Assembly (NCBI RefSeq): GCF_000143415.4
Contig: NW_003314284.1
Location: 1,616,674-1,680,673 of the forward strand
Source of the DNA: Selaginella moellendorffii
Taxonomy: Eukaryota > Streptophyta > Lycopodiopsida > Selaginellales > Selaginellaceae
Direction of reading: 5' to 3'
Length of the DNA stretch: 64,000 bases
The translations under genes were made by a program, and so were the position numbers. Shown in pieces: positions 18,232-29,136 of this stretch. Under the pieces are notes generated by a model that saw only the letters and a program-made list of their open reading frames with translations, had not been told where the DNA came from and searched no databases. How positions within the stretch are numbered: the stretch's first letter is position 1; every line of letters starts with the position of its first letter.

Positions 18232-20268
18232 TCACATATCCGCAACAGACCACAGATACGCCGTGTCCACCATCGCCTTCTTCTCGTTCTGCTGCTTGAA
18301 CAGCTTCTCCTCAAACCCATTGCTGCGATCCACGCCATCCCAGTGCCTCCCCGGCCGGATGTTATACCGGTTTGGCGTCGCGGCGTGGCCGCGCTTGAGC
18401 CAGCTATGGGCCGGCACTCCCTGCGGAACGTTAAACCCGGACTCCCTCATCTTGTCGCTCCTGCCAAAGTCTTCCAGCCCCAGCAGTACCTCGTCCGTCT
18501 GCTTCACCAGATGAGCCATGGGATCCCCCCAGCGCACTCTGTTCTTGTAGATGGCGTCCAGATCGTCCTTGCTGCGAGCAAAAGGCTTGTCTTTCTCGGC
18601 CTCGATCTCCTCCCGCCGCTTCTCGGCCTCCCTCTTCTGCGCCAGCCCCGTCCCCCACTCGAGCGGCTTCTCCGGCTCCTTGGCAGGGCCTTTCTGCTGC
18701 TTCATCAGCTCCTCCAGCCCCGCCAGCCTCCGCCCGTGCTTGTCCCTGTATACCGTCTCGGCACCACGCCCCGTGAGCGTCGAGTCGAGCTGCTTGAATC
18801 TCCTCGCGTCCTGGGACTGCTTCTCGGTTATCTCGTGCCGGAGCTCCGAGCCTGTCTTGAGCCCGGCCTTGGCCTTGTCCGAGGCGTCGTCAACCCGGCC
18901 ACGCCGTGGTGGTGAGAGGTCGCTGGTGCTCCGACGACGAGGCGGAGATAGATCTTCTCCCCGGCTTCGACGAGGTGGAGATAAGTCCCCGCCGCCACCT
19001 TTGCGACGAGGAGATAAATCCCTTCCACTCTTCCGGCGAGGCGGAGATAAGTCCTCGGTGTCTGTCCGCTGCCTGCGACGGGGTGGAGATAAGTCACTGC
19101 CGCCAGCTTTGCGACGACGCGGAGATAAGTCGCTTCCATTCCTCCGGCGAGGAGGAGACAAGTCCTCCCTGCGACGGGGTGGAGATGTGTCTGTCCGTGG
19201 CCTGTGACGGGGTGGAGATAAGTCACCGCCGCCAGCTTTGCGACGAGGAGATAAGTCGCTTCCACTCCTTCGGCGTGGCGGGGATAAGTCCTCAGTGTCT
19301 GTCCGCTGCCTACGACGGGGTGGAGATAAGTCGTCGCCGCCAGCTTTGCTCCGGCGTGGCGGGGATAAGTCCTCGGTGTCTCTCCGCTGTCTCCGACGGG
19401 GGGGAGATAAATCTACTACTTCTTCTGCCTGGTTTCTTCCACGAGGACTCTCAGACCGCCGCCGCCGCCTCCGTGGCGGAGATAAATCTTCTGCCTCTGC
19501 TTGGCTCCTTCTTCGACGAGGAGGACTCTCTGATGCGTCTCTCCGCCGAAGAGGAGATAAATCTTGTTGCCTGCTTCGACGAGGAGGAGATAAGTCCGTT
19601 AAGTCGGCTTCGCTTCTACGAGGTGGCGATAAATCCTCGTCTCCACTCCGAGCAGGAGATCCACCACCTCGAGACCGTCGTGCTGGAGACAAATCTGGAG
19701 TGTCCTGACGAGTACGTCGAGGTGGTGTTAGGTCCTCCTGGTCGCGCCTTCGTCGTGGAGGAGACAAGTCTTCACGAGATCGAGAGCGGCGAGGAGGAGA
19801 TAAATCTTCACGAGCTGGAGTTCCGTCTGGTGTGTCCTGACGAGTCCGGCGAGGGGGAGATAGATCTTCCCGAGCTGGAGAATGATCCGGCGTGTCCAGA
19901 CGAGCCCGGCGAGGGCCCCGAGCCGGAGACAAATCGTCCGCGCATTTCTTCCCTGAAGTAACATCCACCCAGCCGCTGCCATCGTCGCCAATGGCGAGAT
20001 AAGTCCTTCGCCGCAGGAGCTCCATTCGCTTGGCCCGCGTTACCTCGTCGTCCTCCTCCACGATCGTCGGGGCCTCCTCCTCGCCCTCGTCGGAATCGTT
20101 GAGCTTCTTCTGCCACTCTGCGTCGTCGTCCACGATCATCACGCCCTGGAATTTGCCCTTACCCGCGCTCGCCGGTGCCGGATCCTTCTTCTTCTTCTTC
20201 GCCTTCTTGGGCTTGAGATCGAAGCTGTCCTTCACGGCGCCATAGCGCTTGCTGAGATACGCCTCCAT
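18232..20268 (-). CDS. BUD13: Splicing factor BUD13 homologue (RES complex)
   Basis: Single exon, 678 residues. The ATG at 20,268 (MEAYLSKRYG) is chosen because the frame upstream has only a GTG and BUD13 proteins begin with a YLxxRY motif. Order: N-terminal YLSKRYG; Lys-rich nuclear localisation stretch; acidic segment around VDDDAEWQ; a long repeat region, residues about 118-450, of DLSPPRR-type units with Arg/Ser; then the conserved Bud13 domain from TVYRDKHGRRLAGLEEL through EWGTGLAQKREAEKR, RWGDPMAHLV and FNVPQGVPAHSWLKRG to GRHWDGVDRSNGFE and the acidic-free end. BUD13 with Snu17/RBMX2 and Pml1/SNIP1 forms the RES complex in the activated spliceosome. It shares a 107-bp divergent promoter with a PPR gene, and its 3' flank is a dispersed repeat. 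Confidence 0.93.
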   Translation of the reverse strand: MEAYLSKRYGAVKDSFDLKPKKAKKKKKDPAPASAGKGKFQGVMIVDDDAEWQKKLNDSDEGEEEAPTIVEEDDEVTRAKRMELLRRRTYLAIGDDGSGWVDVTSGKKCADDLSPARGPRRARLDTPDHSPAREDLSPPRRTRQDTPDGTPAREDLSPPRRSRSREDLSPPRRRRDQEDLTPPRRTRQDTPDLSPARRSRGGGSPARSGDEDLSPPRRSEADLTDLSPPRRSRQQDLSPLRRRDASESPPRRRRSQAEAEDLSPPRRRRRRSESPRGRNQAEEVVDLSPPRRRQRRDTEDLSPPRRSKAGGDDLSPPRRRQRTDTEDLSPPRRRSGSDLSPRRKAGGGDLSPPRHRPRTDTSPPRRREDLSPPRRRNGSDLSPRRRKAGGSDLSPPRRRQRTDTEDLSPPRRKSGRDLSPRRKGGGGDLSPPRRSRGEDLSPPRRRSTSDLSPPRRGRVDDASDKAKAGLKTGSELRHEITEKQSQDARRFKQLDSTLTGRGAETVYRDKHGRRLAGLEELMKQQKGPAKEPEKPLEWGTGLAQKREAEKRREEIEAEKDKPFARSKDDLDAIYKNRVRWGDPMAHLVKQTDEVLLGLEDFGRSDKMRESGFNVPQGVPAHSWLKRGHAATPNRYNIRPGRHWDGVDRSNGFEEKLFKQQNEKKAMVDTAYLWSVADM
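18900..19960 (-). repeat. Coding minisatellite of DLSPPRR-type units in BUD13
   Basis: About 25 imperfect units encoding Asp-Leu-Ser-Pro-Pro-Arg-Arg plus a variable Arg/Ser/Gly/Asp spacer, unit length roughly 21-60 bp. On the plus strand each unit shows the word ggagataagtc or close to it. The periodicity creates long spurious frames on the opposite strand and in other frames. Copy number is likely to vary between individuals. Confidence 0.9.
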
Positions 20269-20375
20269 TTCTACTCTGGAACTCACCTCCCAGGAACCCT
20301 AGTTCTTGAAGCCCTAGAACTAGTTTTTAAACCCTTATGATAAACCCTAAGGGAAATCAAATGTAGCGCGCGGCT
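20269..20375. promoter_or_regulatory. Bidirectional promoter with telo-boxes
   Basis: 107 bp between the divergent BUD13 (-) and PPR (+) start codons. It holds gaaccctag at 20,294-20,302, gccctag at 20,311-20,317 and taaaccctaa at 20,341-20,350. A shared promoter is inferred. Confidence 0.55.
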
Positions 20376-22847
20376 ATGGCGTTCGTCTCGGCGATCGGCT
20401 CTTCCTGTCGCTGCTCGGCCGCGGGGCAGCACATTCCAGAGCTTGCTCCAGCGCCGATCGCTCCGGTAAGAATCTCCTCCCCTTCTTCGATCGAGGAGGC
20501 GGCCGCGGCAGTGAGATTGAAAGTCTCGGACAAGTCTCCTCCTGAGGCTGCTCTTCTTCCATCCCAGAGCCTGGAAGCGATCTTCGGCAGCAGCGGCAGT
20601 GGCAGCGCTGGTAGCGAGCGAAGATTTCCCCTGCCGAAGCAACGGCTGGGCGCCCTGGCGCGCTATCCTCCGGAGGGCAAGCCCTGCGACGTGTCGGAGG
20701 CGGCGCATTCGCTGCTCGCATCAATCTCTAAGCAGGAGGATTCTTCCGACGCCACGGAGCTGCTGGAATTCATCGCCGGCGAGCTCGTCCTCACGGATTC
20801 CGAGCTCGTCTACTTTGTCAAGGCGCTGGGACGCCAGGGAAAGTGGAAGAAGGCGCTGGAAGTCTTCGAATGGATCAGGAAACACGACTGCTTCAAGCTC
20901 CGGGGCGTCGCCACCGCGTCCATCCTCAGCGTCTTGGGCAACCATGAACAGCTCCCCGCGGCCCTGGAGCTCTTCGAGAGCCTCAAGCAGGACGAGAGCT
21001 ACAGTCTGGACGTGTACGCTTACACCTCGCTCATCAGCATCCTCTCGAGAGCCCGGCGATTCGACGAAGGCATCACTCTCTTCGAGACCATGCAACGAGA
21101 AGGCCAGCGAGGGAATGCGGTGACTTACAACGTGATGCTGGACCTCTACGGTAAAAGAGGGGACTCGTGGGACAGGATTCAGTCGCTCTTCCAGGAGATG
21201 AAAGATCTCGAGATCTCTCCCGACGACTACACGTACAACACCATGATCACGGCGTGCATCCAGAACAGCCACTGCCAGGAAGCGCTACGACTCTTCCAGG
21301 AGATGAAGGAAGCCGGCTGTTGTCCAAACCGTGTGACTTACAACGCGCTGCTCGACGTCTATGGGAAGGGCGGCATGCACAAGGAGGCCTCGGAGTTGCT
21401 CGTCGAGATGGAGGCCGCCGGGATCTCTCCAAACATCGTGACTTACAACGAGCTCATTGCGGCCTACGCCAGAGCCGGGCTTTGCGACGAGGCGGCCGCT
21501 CTGAAGAAGAGCCTGCTCTCCAAAGGCCTGTGTCCGGACGAGTTCACGTACTGCACTCTCATCTCGGCTTTCAACCGTGCGGAGCGGTATGAGAAGGCTC
21601 TGGAGACGTTCACGGAGATGAGAAAGACGAACTGCACGCCCAACATCGTGACTTACAACATCTTGATCGACATCTACGGCCGGATGGAGAAGCTGGACGA
21701 CATGATGAAAGTTTTCAAGTTCATGCAAGAGAAGAACTGCACCCCGGACCTGGTGACTTGGAACTCGCTGCTCAAGTCGTTTGGCAACTGCGGGATGCTC
21801 ACGGAGGTGTCCAACGTCTTCAGGGAGATGAAGAGAGCGGGATACATGCCAGGGGTGGACACTTTCAACATCCTGATAGAGTGCTACGGCAGGTGTGGCT
21901 ACGTCGACTACTCGGTGGACATCTACAAGGGACTACTCAGGACAGGATTGCAGCCAACAGTGCCGACTTTCGCCGCACTCATGGCCTCGCTCGCTCGGGA
22001 AGGACGGTGGCAGCAGTGCGAGAAAGTCTCGCAGGAGATGGCCGAGGCCGGGCTCCAGCTGAGCGACGCTTGCCACGCCGGGCTCATCCACTCGTACGCC
22101 AACAGCGGCCAGTTCTTCCAGCTGCGGAAGTACATCGACGAGCTGGAGAAGTCGGCCAAGCAGCCACTGAGCGGCATCCTGTGCAAGACGTTCGTGCTCG
22201 CCTACTGCAAGTGTGGCATGGACAACGAGGCCCAGCTCGCGCTCAACCAGCTCTACGACAACGGCCACTCGCCGGACATCAAAGTCTTCAACGCCATGAT
22301 CTCGATGTGCGCCAAGCGGGGGTGGATCGAGCGCGCGGTGAAACTCCTGGAAGAGATCCGGAAGGCGCAGCTCAAGCCCGACGGCGTGACCTACAACTGC
22401 TTGATGAGCATGTATGGACGGGAAGGGATGTACTACAAAGCCGAGGAGGTGATGAGCGAGATGCGAAGAGCAGGCAAAGCTCCCAACTTGATCACTTACA
22501 ACACGCTGCTCTACTCGTACACCAAGCACGGCAGGATGGACGACGCGGCCCGGGTGTTTGGAGACATGGTGGCTGCTCGCGTGAGGCCGGACAACTTCAC
22601 TTTCAACACGCTGGTGGGGAGCTACTCGAGCTTGGGGCTGTACAAGGAGGCGCTGAGCGTGATCGAGTACATGACCGAGCATGGCTGCCAGCCGACGCAG
22701 ATAACTTTCAAGGCCCTCCTGGATGGATACAACAGGAACGCTTCGCCTTCGAGGAAGAAGCCAGGCGGTGATGGTGGTGGAAGGCCGATCGAGATGATCA
22801 AAGAGCTGGATCCTGCTAAGAACATCCACGAGTTCCATCCGGCGTGA
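20376..22847 (+). CDS. P-class PPR protein, At5g02860-like, organellar
   Basis: Single exon, 823 residues. The N-terminus is Ser/Ala-rich and low in acidic residues (MAFVSAIGSSCRCS), consistent with a plastid or mitochondrial transit peptide. From about residue 135 it is built of roughly 17-19 tandem 35-residue P motifs, with signatures such as VTYNVMLDLYGKRGDSWDRI, DDYTYNTMITAC, VTYNALLDVYGKGGMHKEA, VTWNSLLKSFGNCGM and ITYNTLLYSYTKHGRMDDA. Length, repeat order and the strongly conserved stretch KSFGNCGMLTEVSNVFREMK match Arabidopsis At5g02860-type proteins, which are about 820 residues. No SMR, E or DYW domain follows; the C-terminus is a short charged tail. P-class PPR proteins bind organellar RNA in processing, stability or translation. 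The target is unknown. Confidence 0.92.
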   Translation: MAFVSAIGSSCRCSAAGQHIPELAPAPIAPVRISSPSSIEEAAAAVRLKVSDKSPPEAALLPSQSLEAIFGSSGSGSAGSERRFPLPKQRLGALARYPPEGKPCDVSEAAHSLLASISKQEDSSDATELLEFIAGELVLTDSELVYFVKALGRQGKWKKALEVFEWIRKHDCFKLRGVATASILSVLGNHEQLPAALELFESLKQDESYSLDVYAYTSLISILSRARRFDEGITLFETMQREGQRGNAVTYNVMLDLYGKRGDSWDRIQSLFQEMKDLEISPDDYTYNTMITACIQNSHCQEALRLFQEMKEAGCCPNRVTYNALLDVYGKGGMHKEASELLVEMEAAGISPNIVTYNELIAAYARAGLCDEAAALKKSLLSKGLCPDEFTYCTLISAFNRAERYEKALETFTEMRKTNCTPNIVTYNILIDIYGRMEKLDDMMKVFKFMQEKNCTPDLVTWNSLLKSFGNCGMLTEVSNVFREMKRAGYMPGVDTFNILIECYGRCGYVDYSVDIYKGLLRTGLQPTVPTFAALMASLAREGRWQQCEKVSQEMAEAGLQLSDACHAGLIHSYANSGQFFQLRKYIDELEKSAKQPLSGILCKTFVLAYCKCGMDNEAQLALNQLYDNGHSPDIKVFNAMISMCAKRGWIERAVKLLEEIRKAQLKPDGVTYNCLMSMYGREGMYYKAEEVMSEMRRAGKAPNLITYNTLLYSYTKHGRMDDAARVFGDMVAARVRPDNFTFNTLVGSYSSLGLYKEALSVIEYMTEHGCQPTQITFKALLDGYNRNASPSRKKPGGDGGGRPIEMIKELDPAKNIHEFHPA

Positions 22848-23052
22848 TTGGCCGATCGATCCATCGGCCGCCAAAGCGATCGAGGAGAGTGAGCAATCTC
22901 TGGTCGAAGGAGACGAGTTTTGACGGGGAGATTTTTCTGTAGATAAGCTCATCTAAGGTTTAATGGAATATACCTTTATTTGATAGAATCTGGGTTCTAG
23001 AAAACTCTTTCCAGGGTTTTAGACGAAGCCGGGATTTTAGGGTTTGTTGACG

Positions 23053-23482
23053 ATGGCGGCTTTCGCGAAGCTCGCTCCCCTTCTCGACAGAGTGCTCGTG
23101 GAGAAGTTTATTCCTCCGGCGGCGTCGATGGGCGGGGTCTTGCTGCCGGATTCACTGACCAAGGTAGAGTGGTTGCTCGATTCTTCCTCCTTTTTGTGTG
23201 AGATTTGGCCATTGTTGCGCAGTACAATTCGGGAACAGTGATTGCCACTGGGAAGCGGCGCCTCCGGGACGGGCAGATGATTCCTCTTTGCGTCAAGGAA
23301 GGGGACGAGGTTCTCCTGCCCGAGCACGGCGGCAAAGTTGTCAAGCTCGGCCAAAAAGAGTGAGTGGTTTTATTCTTTCCTTCCCTCGACAGATGTTTGA
23401 TTTGATTGCTTCGTCCAGATATACGCTCTATCGCGAGGAGGAGCTCCTGGGCATTCTCGTGGACGATGATTCTAAGAAGTGA
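23053..23482 (+). CDS. CPN10: Mitochondrial-type 10 kDa chaperonin
   Basis: Three exons: 23,053-23,163, 23,223-23,359 and 23,419-23,482. They total 312 nt and encode 103 residues. The protein shows LAPLLDRVLVEK, the mobile loop AASMGGVLLPDS that contacts the Cpn60 apical domain, SGTVIATGKR, KEGDEVLLPEHGG and the closing strand ELLGILVDDD. This is the complete single-domain GroES fold; plastid Cpn20 would have two. It caps the Cpn60 folding chamber, most likely in mitochondria. The ATG at 23,053 is chosen because the codons before it are not ATG. A telo-box (ttagggttt) lies immediately upstream at 23,037-23,045. The introns are 59 bp each. Confidence 0.95.
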
Positions 23483-23620
23483 TCACACCCAACGATGTTA
23501 TGGTGTGTTTGACAGTGCGAGACATTTTATCAAAACATCTTGGCAAAGTTTTTACTCAGATTTACATGGCTGATCATAGTTGTGTTAGTTTTCTTATCCA
23601 AAACCACGAATCTCGATCGA

Positions 23621-25971
23621 TTACCTCTTCCAAGTAACCTGGCGGTGATCATAGAAGTGTTCCTCGAATGCGATACAGGTGGAACGCTTCCGACGATGGC
23701 CATGCCTGCCATCAAACAGTAAGAACACCAAAGCTTGAGTTTCTTAACAGAGATACTGACCTCTCGCCTTCCAAAATCTGAGGTTCATGAAACCTGAGGA
23801 ACTTCTCGTTGACGGGATCGTATTGAGGAGAAGGATCAATGCAGAGCTGCCTCTCTTCGGTAGAACGACCCCTGGCACGGCGAAAGTATGTCTCACCTTC
23901 CTTTGGGCTTGGACTTTTACCATGCCAATAGCCTGGCTGGTGATGCTCGTGACTCCGGCCATGCCTGTCAAGTTTGTGGCTCCAGCCTCGCTCCGGTGCT
24001 CTCTTGGGGCCGTGATGCTCGAAGCTGAGAACTTTGCCACCAAGCGTGACGGGATGCCTGAGCTTAAGCAGCGCTAGTGTGGTCGCCACGGTGTAGAAGC
24101 TAATGTAGCTCACGCCGTGTTTCTGATGGTACTCCTTGAACAGCCCGTTTCCGTGCTCTTTGACGGATGAGTCCGACGCGAACGTCCTGTCCAGGAGCTC
24201 GCGAAGAGCCGCCTTGAGTAACTGCGGTGGGAGATCCGGAAGGCCCGAGACGCTGACTTCACCTGGGTCCTCGTCCTCCACGGTATACATTTTGTTGACC
24301 GCGCCGGGACGATGGTAAGACCTGTCTCGGAGGACCTGAAGCGGTTGGCCGTCGACGATAAACTTCTGCGGCTCTTCGACGTACGCATCCATGATGGCGT
24401 CCGCCGCAGCTTCGGAGCTGCACTTGACGATCGACATGTTGGGCCGAGGACTGCAGACTTGACAGCACTCGTCCGGTTTTCTCCGCAGGAGAAGGGTCTC
24501 GAAAAACGTTGCAAGACAAGCTCTATCATCCTCGAGAACCACCAGCTTTTTGCTCGCAGGCATGAGTCGAAGTTGAAACGGAATCTCTTTTCCTTTCGTC
24601 GGACGGGGAGCCTTAGTAGTGCCAGTCTTCAAGTTGCCATCGCCTCGGAGCGCCCGAGTATCATAATCGCTGACCGGCAACTGTGTTTCACCCGCAGCCT
24701 GAGTATCTTTCGCCTTGACGGCCTGGACACTATCGGGAAGAAGCCGAATCTCAAGCCTCTTGGATGCCGGCTGTGGCACCTTGTTGCTGTCCGCTGCCTG
24801 GTTGATGCTCTTGATCGGCCAGTTCAAGTCAGGTATGGACACTACGTCGATGAAGGGCTCCACTTCGTCGTCCGGTGGCATGACCTTGCTACGACAGACC
24901 AGGAAATCCCATTCCAAGCACCTGTTCTTGCCGCACCGGTAAAAGAATAGATCCGCTACCAGGTCCGACTCCAGCTCCACCAGTGCGTCAAATCCCTCCG
25001 GAAAGATATGCATCGATCGGACCACCTCTCCAACGTTTTTTTCCGGCAAAACTTTCTCAAAGTGCTGCTTGAGGCTGCTCCGGGCCCCGTCTCCCCGAAA
25101 GTAAACCAAAGTTGACGAGGATCGCCACGCGAAGTCCACGGAAGGAATCTCAGCCGGCGCGTACAGCCTCTGAACGGAAAGCTCCCTCCCTTGTACCACA
25201 GGTGGACTCGTCACGCAAGCCTCATAAAACATCTCCGCCACCACGCCCGACACAAACTTGAAAACTCCACCACTGTCCTCGCACGAAACAATGGCGAGTT
25301 CATCGGCCGGCGCTGGAACGATCTCCAATCTGCTATGGAGCAGCCCCTTCAACTCCGAGAGCTCACAGCCTTGGACGACAATCCCCCAGTCATAAGCTTG
25401 ACGAACTGGCAGCAGCATTACCTTTCCAAAATCTTCAAAGCCAGGAGGGAACTCCGGAAGTTCCTCGTCTCGGCCGGAAGTGGACGCAAAGTTCTCGTCA
25501 CAAACATTGCTGCAGATTCTCGAGTCCTCGGTGGCCGCAAGCTTCTCAGTAGCCGCTTCCAGCAATAGCTGTCCAGGCTTGGGTCGGCTAGAACTCCAAG
25601 CATTAGCCTTCGCCTTCTTCGCTAGCGGGCTGGGTAGTTCTACTCGCGGCACACCAACACGCATGGGATCCTTCTCGACGCACTTCTGTAGAAGAAAGAG
25701 CTCATGTATCACGGCCCTGTAGCCATTGTCTCCGATTGCGCTCAAATCCCCTCCGTTGTTCTACCAAGAAGAGAAGAAAACTAAGAAAAGAGAAAGAAAT
25801 GCAAGAAAGAAGACATACCTCTAGCGCTCTGGCGGCAGCAATCCTGACGCTTTCGTCGTCAAAGAGCTGATCGATCGGCCCTGTGAAGGCCATCGCATAC
25901 TTCCTCTCCAACGCCCTCTCGTTGAAGTGCATCCCCCGGAAAACCTGCACGACGTGCTCGATTTCCTCCAT
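23621..25971 (-). CDS. Uncharacterised plant protein
   Basis: Exon 1 is 25,819-25,971 (MEEIEHVVQVFRGMHFNER ... DDESVRIAAARALE). Exon 2 begins at 25,760 after a 58-bp intron. Two ends are possible. Reading on without splicing gives a stop at 23,712-23,714. Splicing at gtcagt (after 23,761) with a 55-bp intron to a last exon 23,621-23,705 gives 745 residues ending FYDHRQVTWKR; this keeps frame and fits the usual intron size, so I prefer it. The protein has an N-terminal helical segment, a Pro-rich middle, and two stretches that could be RRM-like folds (around KKLVVLEDDRACLATFF and VSVSGLPDLPPQLLKAAL), but no motif I can name with certainty. The C-terminus is rich in His, Arg and Ser. Telo-box aaccctaa at 26,190-26,197. 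The 5' leader holds an AGC-rich microsatellite. Confidence 0.7.
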
Positions 25972-26116
25972 CTCTAACGAAATCCGGCAGCGGGGAGGCT
26001 ACATTCTCGGTCGCGCGTGCGAAAATTCATGGCTTTGGCGCCGATCGATCAGGAGCTCCACTACCTTTGACATCCCCTCCAATGCATCGTGGCGATCTAC
26101 AGCATTGCACAAATCG

Positions 26117-26165
26117 AGCAGCGAGCAGCAAGCAGCAAGCAGCAAGCCGCGAGCGGCGAGAGCGA
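26117..26165. repeat. AGC-type microsatellite in a 5' leader
   Basis: Imperfect gagcag/agcaagc units in the probable 5' UTR of the gene starting at 25,971 on the minus strand. Slippage-prone; no coding role seen. Confidence 0.6.
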
Positions 26166-26308
26166 CGAGCGCTGGGCGTCGTTGCGAAGAACCCTAAAAT
26201 CCAGCGCGTTCATCATTCGAAATGCAAACGGGATGGTTCTGTAAGCGATCGTGGCCGTCCGTATCGAATATGCCAGCAGTCTAAAAGGTATGCTTTACAC
26301 ACCACACT

Positions 26309-29136
26309 TTAATCGCCTCTTCTCTGTACCATTATCAATGGAGCGCTTTCATCACCATCTGGGCGTGGATAGTTTTCCTTTTGCAAGCGCGAGAGGCAAA
26401 CTTGGACGGCATCATGAACGCGCACGAAGTACCACTCGAGCCCAATCAGCTCGGGAATGCCTGCTCGATCCAACGTTTTCATGACTTGCTCGTTTGGATT
26501 GGACAGTGCCATCTACAAAAAACCAAGAACTTTATCATGGTCACTCCAGCTCTTGAGGAACTCTCACAAACCTGAATGTTGCGCGACTTGTACTCGAGGT
26601 AGAGCTCCTTGATGGCATGAATAGCAGTCGAGTCGACGTAAGTTACAGCTGCTCCAAACGTTAGAAACATCCATAGACGGTCAGAACTTACGAGACATTT
26701 CGATGATGACGAAGCGGATGTCTTCGGTCCTGAGGCCCCTGCTGGCTGTGGCTTTAGAGCACAGCTCATATTTCCTCAACCTGCAAGAAGTGCGTGAAAC
26801 AAAAGTGAAGGAAAAGCACGTACACGCTTTAACAAAAGATAAAGAGAGGAGAGGGTGACCTGTCTTTGATGAAACTGATGTTTGCGAAGTACATCGGGGC
26901 ATCAATACGTACAATGACGATTCCATGGTATGTGTACGCGTCTGCATACTGTCTCACGTTTCTGTATACTGTCGTTCCTGGGAGGCGTCCCAGAATGGCT
27001 GATTGAAACAAAAAGATAAGACAGTCCAGCGAAAGAAAAAGGAGAATTCCCTCACCAATATGGGGATTTGCTGACTCGTAGATAACAAAGACCAATGAAA
27101 GCGTAATCTGCAGTTATGCGAGAGTTAATAGGAAGGAATATAAAGGGATTCACATACCGCAATGAGCACCCCAATTTCAACACCAAAAAATAGTGTGTTG
27201 GCGAATGCCGCAACCCAAAGACAAAAATCCTTTTTCTTGACTCTCCATAAAAATATTGCTTCATCGTAATCAACCTGTATCCATAACATATTAGCGATGA
27301 CAATTATCAAAGCGTGATGGCAACGTACCAATCCTGCCACGGCGGAGACAACGATAGCCGCAAGAGCACACTGAACAGGAGGTAAGAGGTAAGAGGAGAC
27401 TAGTAGCATGTTTCAGTCTACTAACCTGTGGAATATCTGAGAAAAGCGGAGTTAAGAACAGAAGCACGCAACCAATCATGAATCCCGTGACGATTCCCGA
27501 TAACCCGGTGTGTGCGCCCGCGTCATGATTGACGGCAGATCTAGAGAAGGATCCTGCGTTATATTGGTTTTAGTTCGAAGCTCAGAGTTTAAATAAGACT
27601 TACCAGTAGTAGGATACGATTGAAACAATGAACCCAGTATGTTTGCCACACCAAGTCCAAACAACTGAAAAGATTTGTCACAATCAGTCAATAACACGAG
27701 GACATCCTTACTTCCTGGTTGGAATCAATCTCGTATCCATTTTTTGCTGCAAGCGTCTTAGCAATAGCAACTGATTCCTGCGAAGAATGTCACGTTAATG
27801 ACAGTATTTTTTTTTTTGTGCCAGCTACTCACCAAGATCGCTACACCAGTTATTACAAATGCGGTTGACAACAATCCTTTGGCATCCTTGAAATCGTAGT
27901 CTAAAGAAAATTGTGGTAGCCCCTGGGGAATCTCCCCTATCTAAAACACATTTTATTAGCTAAAGGAACCAGGTGCTGTGAAAAGGCATACTTACCACAC
28001 TGATAGATGGCGGACGGAACAGTTTAACAAAAACAGTTCCGATTATAACAGCCGTCAAAGGCCCCGCTGCTCGTACAGATCTGAACCGCTTCATTGTTTT
28101 CCCCTGGAAAGAAGTTGAAAACTAAAGACCGACAAGTACGAAGAACTCAGCTTACCACATGTTTCATAGAAAGAAGAATTGACAGCATAAGACATCCCAT
28201 CAGAAACGGAATCGGCTGGAACTGAATACATGGAAAAGGAAATAAAACAGTAAGGCTCAAGCAACAAGGACAAGTATACCTCCTTGTACCCTTGCATAAT
28301 ACTCCAAAGGAGAGGCACAATCTTTGTACTCCTTGAAATACTGTACCCGAGGAAATACTTGGCCTGTGAGAGTCCGATTATGATCGCGGATGCCGAAGTA
28401 AACCCCGAGGTAACAGAGTGACTGATGAAACGAACAAGCCAACCCAACCTGTGGATTCAAGACGAAGTTAACAGCTTGAGAGAAGAGGCAAGAAATTGTT
28501 TACCTCAAAATTCCCATGGTGCATTCCAGAAGGCCTACCATTAACGCCAAAAGAACAGCAAGCGCCACATATTGCTGTGTGTAGTTTTCAGCTTCCGGAG
28601 GGACCATTCCCGAGAGAACATTATACACAAGAAGTGACACAAGAGCTACTGGACCATTTGCTACCTGACGAGAGGAACCAAAGACACCATATGCCAAGTT
28701 TGGGACAAAGCCAGCGTCTGGAAAACATTGAAAACCATAAGCACAGACCGAAAGAGAAAAAAAACACTCGCGAAGGTAGAAAACTTACAAAGTCCATAGA
28801 TTGGAGGTAGCCCGGCAAGCTTCGCATACGACATAGCCTATAAGAAACATCGATCAAGCTAAAGAAAAACAAGAGATAAAAAAGGGAACCTCTAAGCACC
28901 TGAGGTATGAGCATGGTTCCAATCGTGATCCCAGCAAGAATATCGTCCTTGAGATACTCGTGCACTCGATAGGACGACATCCAAGAAACACAAGGAAGCA
29001 CCGATTCCAGCTTGAATCGCGAGCACAATCGCTGGCTCCATCTGGAATTGGCGTCGTCGCACCCGCTGGAGGTGCTGGAGCTATTGGTGGGGTGTTTGAT
29101 CTGGAGAACTCTCACTAGATCCTCGCGGATCGGCAT
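26309..29136 (-). CDS. SULTR4: Group 4 sulfate transporter with STAS domain
   Basis: About 17 short exons. Exon 1 is 28,900-29,136 (ATG at 29,136), exon 2 28,789-28,837, exon 3 28,504-28,717, and the last exon ends at the stop 26,309-26,311. The spliced protein (about 640 residues by rough reading) shows the SLC26/SulP core: ITIGTMLIPQAMSYAKLAGL, GSSRQVANGPVALVSLLV, LGWLVRFISHSVTSGFTSAS, IGEIPQGLPQF, LFGLGVANILGSLFQSYP, SFSRSAVNHDAGAHTGLSG and VDYDEAIFLWRVKKKDF. The cytosolic STAS domain follows, with RFVIIEMSAVTYVDSTAIHA and YFVRVHDAVQVCLSRLQ. The near identity to Arabidopsis SULTR4;1/4;2 segments supports tonoplast sulfate efflux from the vacuole by homology. It is divergent from SEC5, with 439 bp between starts. 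Confidence 0.93.

Noticed and set aside
18906-19961. 351-codon plus-strand frame over the BUD13 repeat
   Set aside because: A mirror image of the DLSPPRR minisatellite: a periodic sequence open in several frames, with no independent start context.
21758-22952. Frames of 337 and 339 codons overlapping the second PPR gene
   Set aside because: Out-of-frame shadows of a strongly supported PPR array.
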